A stretch of DNA of 8,082 bases from JBAXGE01 sp044344145 (GTDB taxonomy: Bacteria; Planctomycetota; Phycisphaerae; WQYP01): positions 1 through 8,082 of the forward strand of contig JBIJDM010000131.1 in the NCBI GenBank assembly GCA_044344145.1, given 5' to 3'. Under the pieces are notes generated by a model. That model was not told the DNA's origin, ran no database searches, and worked only from the letters and a program-made list of their open reading frames with translations. Within the stretch, counting starts at the first letter, position 1, and every line of letters starts with the position of its first letter. The position numbers were made by a program, and so were the translations under genes. This document shows, piece after piece, positions 5,651 through 8,082 of the stretch.

Positions 5651-7089
5651 GGTGCCGCCTCCGGGCGCGGCGCCACCACTTTGGTTTGTAGCAGCAGCAA
5701 ATCCGCCAACGTGGTGGCGGTATCCTCATCCTGGGCCACCACATGCACCAACCAGGCGGCCTGACTTTTGTGGGTACCCCAGGAACTGCGCTGGTCTTCG
5801 GTGCGGCCGGAAGGATTGATCAACCATTCCGCCAGAATATGCTGCGTGCCCAGCTTGGGATCACGGAAGGTGTATATTTTCCCCATGGCCGGCTCATCGG
5901 GTAAGGCGCGGGCCTCGGTGGAAAGCACCTCCCACCCCTGGGCCTGCAGACACCATTCCGGATAATGTCCCGCCAGATTGCCGGCGTTGCTGACGCCGAT
6001 CAGGGTCATACTTGCGGTCACAATTTGTTCCGAAGCAATTTTGGTGTATTGGCGTCCGATAATCTGACTGCCGGGAATCAGATTCTTGACAGCCGGGGGT
6101 ACCGGCACATCTTCGCCGTACCAAGTGTCAAGCCGGTAGGGAATCGTGGGCATGGTGATGGGCTTGGGTTTGAGCAGCGGGCCGCGCCATAACACGCCGA
6201 TCAGCGCCACGGCCCCACAGGCCCACAGCGCCCAGCGCCAGGCGGTATTAAGTTGTGCCAGATGGGTCATTTCCGGCAGGAAGGGTTTGGTGGTGCGCAT
6301 TTTCGCCACCCACCAGCAACTCATTACCCCTGCTCCGGTCATCAGCACCCAGCCCGCCCAATCATGGGCCACTTGGACACCCGGTTCATACCACAGCGCC
6401 ACGAGTACGAGGAATCCCAAACGCACAAAATTAGCCAGCGTGGCCAGCACGGTTCCCACCACCAGCATGACCAGCAGATTCCGCCGGGGCACCCGCCGCC
6501 AGATTCCCACGCACAGCGTAATGGCCACCACCGGAATAATCAGCCGCATGCCGTCACACGCCTGGGTGACCGTCAGCAGGTGATCCTGTAGGATAAATTG
6601 ATTCCCCGCGGCTTCCACGGGGATGCCCAGCAGGGCCAGTACATAAGCCACCACTGCGGTGGAATATTTTTGCAGTTCGCCCAGGGTCCAGCGTTCAATC
6701 AGCGCCGACCACGGGACCGCCAGAATCATGGCCCCGGTCACGCCCCAACGGAAATACTCATCACCACGCCGGCACAGATTCAGCAGCGCCAGAGCCATCA
6801 GGCAAAGAACTGCTGCCTGGATCAGACTGGTCGCGTCCAGCCAAAAACCAATACTTAATACCGCCAACCCCACGCCGATCCCGCGCCAACTCCCCGTCCG
6901 GGGCAGATCCCGCACCAGCACGCCCAGCAACAGCAGGAGGGCCATGCCGAACGCCAACAGGTGATCCTGTCCGCTGGGCCCCATCCAGACCATGCCCATG
7001 GCCTTGAGTTCAGGCCAGGTAAAGATTGGGGCCAGTACTAAAATTAGTACCAGCCCCAAGTGTTCCCATCGTAAGGACTTTGCCATCAT
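5647..7089 (-). CDS. Exosortase fused to an EpsI-like C-terminal domain
   Basis: A 480-residue polytopic membrane protein of the exosortase/archaeosortase family (EpsH-like), a transpeptidase-type enzyme that cleaves C-terminal sorting signals at the membrane. About nine to ten hydrophobic segments are seen. The three family catalytic motifs are in order: Cys178 in TQACDGMRLI (family form usually ACSGLR), Arg223 in LANFVRLGFL, and His242 in VAHDWAGW. A last hydrophobic helix (about 283-301) leads into a soluble domain (about 310-475) containing HYPEWCLQAQGWEVLS, which matches the exosortase-associated EpsI pattern (H-x-P-E-x-C-x-x-A-Q-G-W). The start is uncertain. ATG 7087-7089 has a weak AGGG 8 bases upstream; GTG 7117-7119, directly after the previous gene's TAA, would add 10 residues; a second ATG follows at 7084-7086. 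The adjacent upstream gene encodes a protein with a matching sorting signal, and the downstream TPR gene overlaps by 4 bases. Class assignment within the exosortases is not possible by eye. Confidence 0.93.
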   Translation of the reverse strand: MMAKSLRWEHLGLVLILVLAPIFTWPELKAMGMVWMGPSGQDHLLAFGMALLLLLGVLVRDLPRTGSWRGIGVGLAVLSIGFWLDATSLIQAAVLCLMALALLNLCRRGDEYFRWGVTGAMILAVPWSALIERWTLGELQKYSTAVVAYVLALLGIPVEAAGNQFILQDHLLTVTQACDGMRLIIPVVAITLCVGIWRRVPRRNLLVMLVVGTVLATLANFVRLGFLVLVALWYEPGVQVAHDWAGWVLMTGAGVMSCWWVAKMRTTKPFLPEMTHLAQLNTAWRWALWACGAVALIGVLWRGPLLKPKPITMPTIPYRLDTWYGEDVPVPPAVKNLIPGSQIIGRQYTKIASEQIVTASMTLIGVSNAGNLAGHYPEWCLQAQGWEVLSTEARALPDEPAMGKIYTFRDPKLGTQHILAEWLINPSGRTEDQRSSWGTHKSQAAWLVHVVAQDEDTATTLADLLLLQTKVVAPRPEAAP

Positions 7090-7119
7090 CGGGTCCGCCC
7101 TGTGATAATATCCGGTCAC

Positions 7120-8007
7120 TTACATGTTGGTCACATTCTTTTTCGCCATCCGGCGCCGGATACCACTGTACACCATCCAGCCCGCCGGGGCCAGTGCCGC
7201 CCAGATCGGAGTGGGCAGCGGCACGGCCGTGCCCATCAGTTGGGCCACGTTGATACGGCCAATATCCACGGCGATGACGACATCGTTGTAATCTTTGTCG
7301 CCACCACCCAGCATATCCTCAAAGCCCAGAATCAAATACGGGCTGTTGGCCACCGCCATGGCAAAGGAAACCACGTGCTGAAGTTTATCCGGATTGTTCG
7401 TGGGGTCTGTCGTCAAAACCGAACGCCCCCCCTGATTACCATTCGACACCAAGAAGTAGCTTAATTGGGTACCGGCAGTCTGCGTGCCCAAGTCCACAAA
7501 ATCACCCGACAAGAGTGGATTGCTGGGCGTGCGCCATACATCGGATTCACCCATGTAACTGCTGTTGGACGAAGCGTTGGGGAAAATTATTTTTGCATCA
7601 GTAGCACCGATGCCCATCTGCTGGCTATATTCCGTGGTATAGAACCCCAAGGAGTTCTGATAGCCCGCACCTTCACCGACAAAGTATACGCGAACGTTGC
7701 TGGCATACGATAAAGCCAACTGCTTGGGGTCCAAAGCAAAGGTTTCCACCTTGCCCATGCTGACACGTTCCGCCAGATTCAGATTAACGATCTTTTGAAT
7801 TTCGGGCAATACTTCTTTCTGGAAAGTCTCAGAACGACTGTCAGACCCTGCCAATTCCACTTTTCCCGCCAGTTCCAAGCCCAGAGTGCTAGTGCGGATA
7901 CTGGCATTGTCGGGTAACTCAACCATGGCCCAGGCACGGTTCGCCACACCCGTAAGGGCTGCAACGCCTAAAGCCATCCCAACCAAAACTTTCATACTAT
8001 ACGTCAT
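7120..8007 (-). CDS. Exported DUF4114-like protein with VPLP-type exosortase sorting signal
   Basis: A 295-residue exported protein, the likely substrate of the adjacent exosortase. The start ATG has a strong AGGAGG (8014-8019) at 6-base spacing. The N-terminal signal peptide has a basic residue at 6 and a hydrophobic core 7-20, with probable cleavage after AWA (25-27). The mature part contains VRVYFVGEGAGYQNSLGFYT (about 105-124) and, near its end, ILGFEDMLGGGDKDYNDVVIAVDI (about 226-249). The latter is the hallmark acidic, Gly-rich motif of the DUF4114 domain; the clustered Asp residues could bind calcium, which is inference. The C-terminus is a tripartite sorting signal: VPLP (262-265), a hydrophobic span with Trp (IWAALAPAGWMVYSGI, 268-283) and basic RRRMAKK (284-290), then five extra residues NVTNM. 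This resembles the VPLPA variant of PEP-CTERM tails more than canonical VPEP. It is the first gene of the three-gene operon. Confidence 0.9.
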   Translation of the reverse strand: MTYSMKVLVGMALGVAALTGVANRAWAMVELPDNASIRTSTLGLELAGKVELAGSDSRSETFQKEVLPEIQKIVNLNLAERVSMGKVETFALDPKQLALSYASNVRVYFVGEGAGYQNSLGFYTTEYSQQMGIGATDAKIIFPNASSNSSYMGESDVWRTPSNPLLSGDFVDLGTQTAGTQLSYFLVSNGNQGGRSVLTTDPTNNPDKLQHVVSFAMAVANSPYLILGFEDMLGGGDKDYNDVVIAVDIGRINVAQLMGTAVPLPTPIWAALAPAGWMVYSGIRRRMAKKNVTNM

Positions 8008-8047
8008 GTTCTGCCTCCTAAAACTACCAACTCATACCAATCGTCTC

Positions 8048-8053
8048 ATTATG
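8048..8053 (-). promoter_or_regulatory. Weak candidate -10 box for the exosortase operon
   Basis: CATAAT on the minus strand matches the -10 consensus at five of six positions and would start transcription near 8041, about 34 bases before the gene. No convincing -35 box is present in the remaining bases up to the window edge. A perfect 10-base palindrome, CACCATGGTG, lies just upstream at 8064-8073. The rest of 8008-8082 holds no gene that I can see. Confidence 0.2.
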
Positions 8054-8082
8054 ACACACCCACCACCATGGTGAGTACGAAG

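Noticed and set aside
6146..6591. Overlapping plus-strand open frames of 112-145 codons opposite the exosortase
   Set aside because: They lie across the catalytic region of a well-supported exosortase and have shadow-like composition (His, Gln, Pro, Thr, Arg).
8064..8073. Palindrome CACCATGGTG upstream of the exosortase operon as an operator
   Set aside because: A single 10-base palindrome at the window edge with no paired site or supported promoter is not enough to call a regulatory element.
1..8082. CRISPR arrays, tRNA/rRNA genes, insertion sequences or integrase attachment sites
   Set aside because: I saw no regularly spaced repeats, no tRNA-like cloverleaf or rRNA signature, and no transposase or integrase coding sequence with terminal inverted repeats.

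Overview
This is a gene-dense bacterial window with moderately high G+C, except for an AT-richer left third. It carries seven genes: one cut by the left edge and six complete. The best guess for the host is a planctomycete, possibly Phycisphaerae-like. The reasons are Thr/Ser/Gln/Pro/Ala linkers of the PATQ/TSQPATQ kind in a secreted protein, an exosortase with an EpsI-like tail, and lipoproteins and exported proteins of no obvious family. No marker gene fixes the taxon, so this is inference.

Left third (1-1136): the last 27 codons of a plus-strand membrane protein converge on two tandem minus-strand paralogous lipoprotein genes. The paralogs share a lipobox, an acidic GNK-Y-IDD-GW segment and a BamE/SmpA-like 'DMT..VT..LGTPSAE' core. 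They are about two thirds identical over roughly 120 residues by hand count. An AT-rich divergent region (1137-1373) with palindromes separates them from a plus-strand secreted protein of unknown function (1374-2189).

Middle (2204-3523): a minus-strand CLC-family anion/proton antiporter with the GREGT gating-glutamate motif. It carries a GGNN element where chloride-type CLCs usually have GSGIP, so a fluoride-exporting CLC-F type is possible. It has its own plausible promoter and ribosome-binding site.

Right half (3617-8007): a compact minus-strand operon of three tightly packed genes, read from right to left. First is an exported DUF4114-like protein ending in a VPLP-type exosortase sorting signal. 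It is followed at once by a multi-membrane exosortase with Cys/Arg/His catalytic motifs fused to an EpsI-like domain. That gene overlaps by 4 bases (ATGA) a membrane-anchored TPR protein. The likely logic is substrate, processing enzyme and periplasmic scaffold or helper in one transcript. This is the most interesting system here: a small, apparently self-contained sortase cassette with its own neighbouring target. The gene families are known in outline; the dedicated arrangement is what merits checking.
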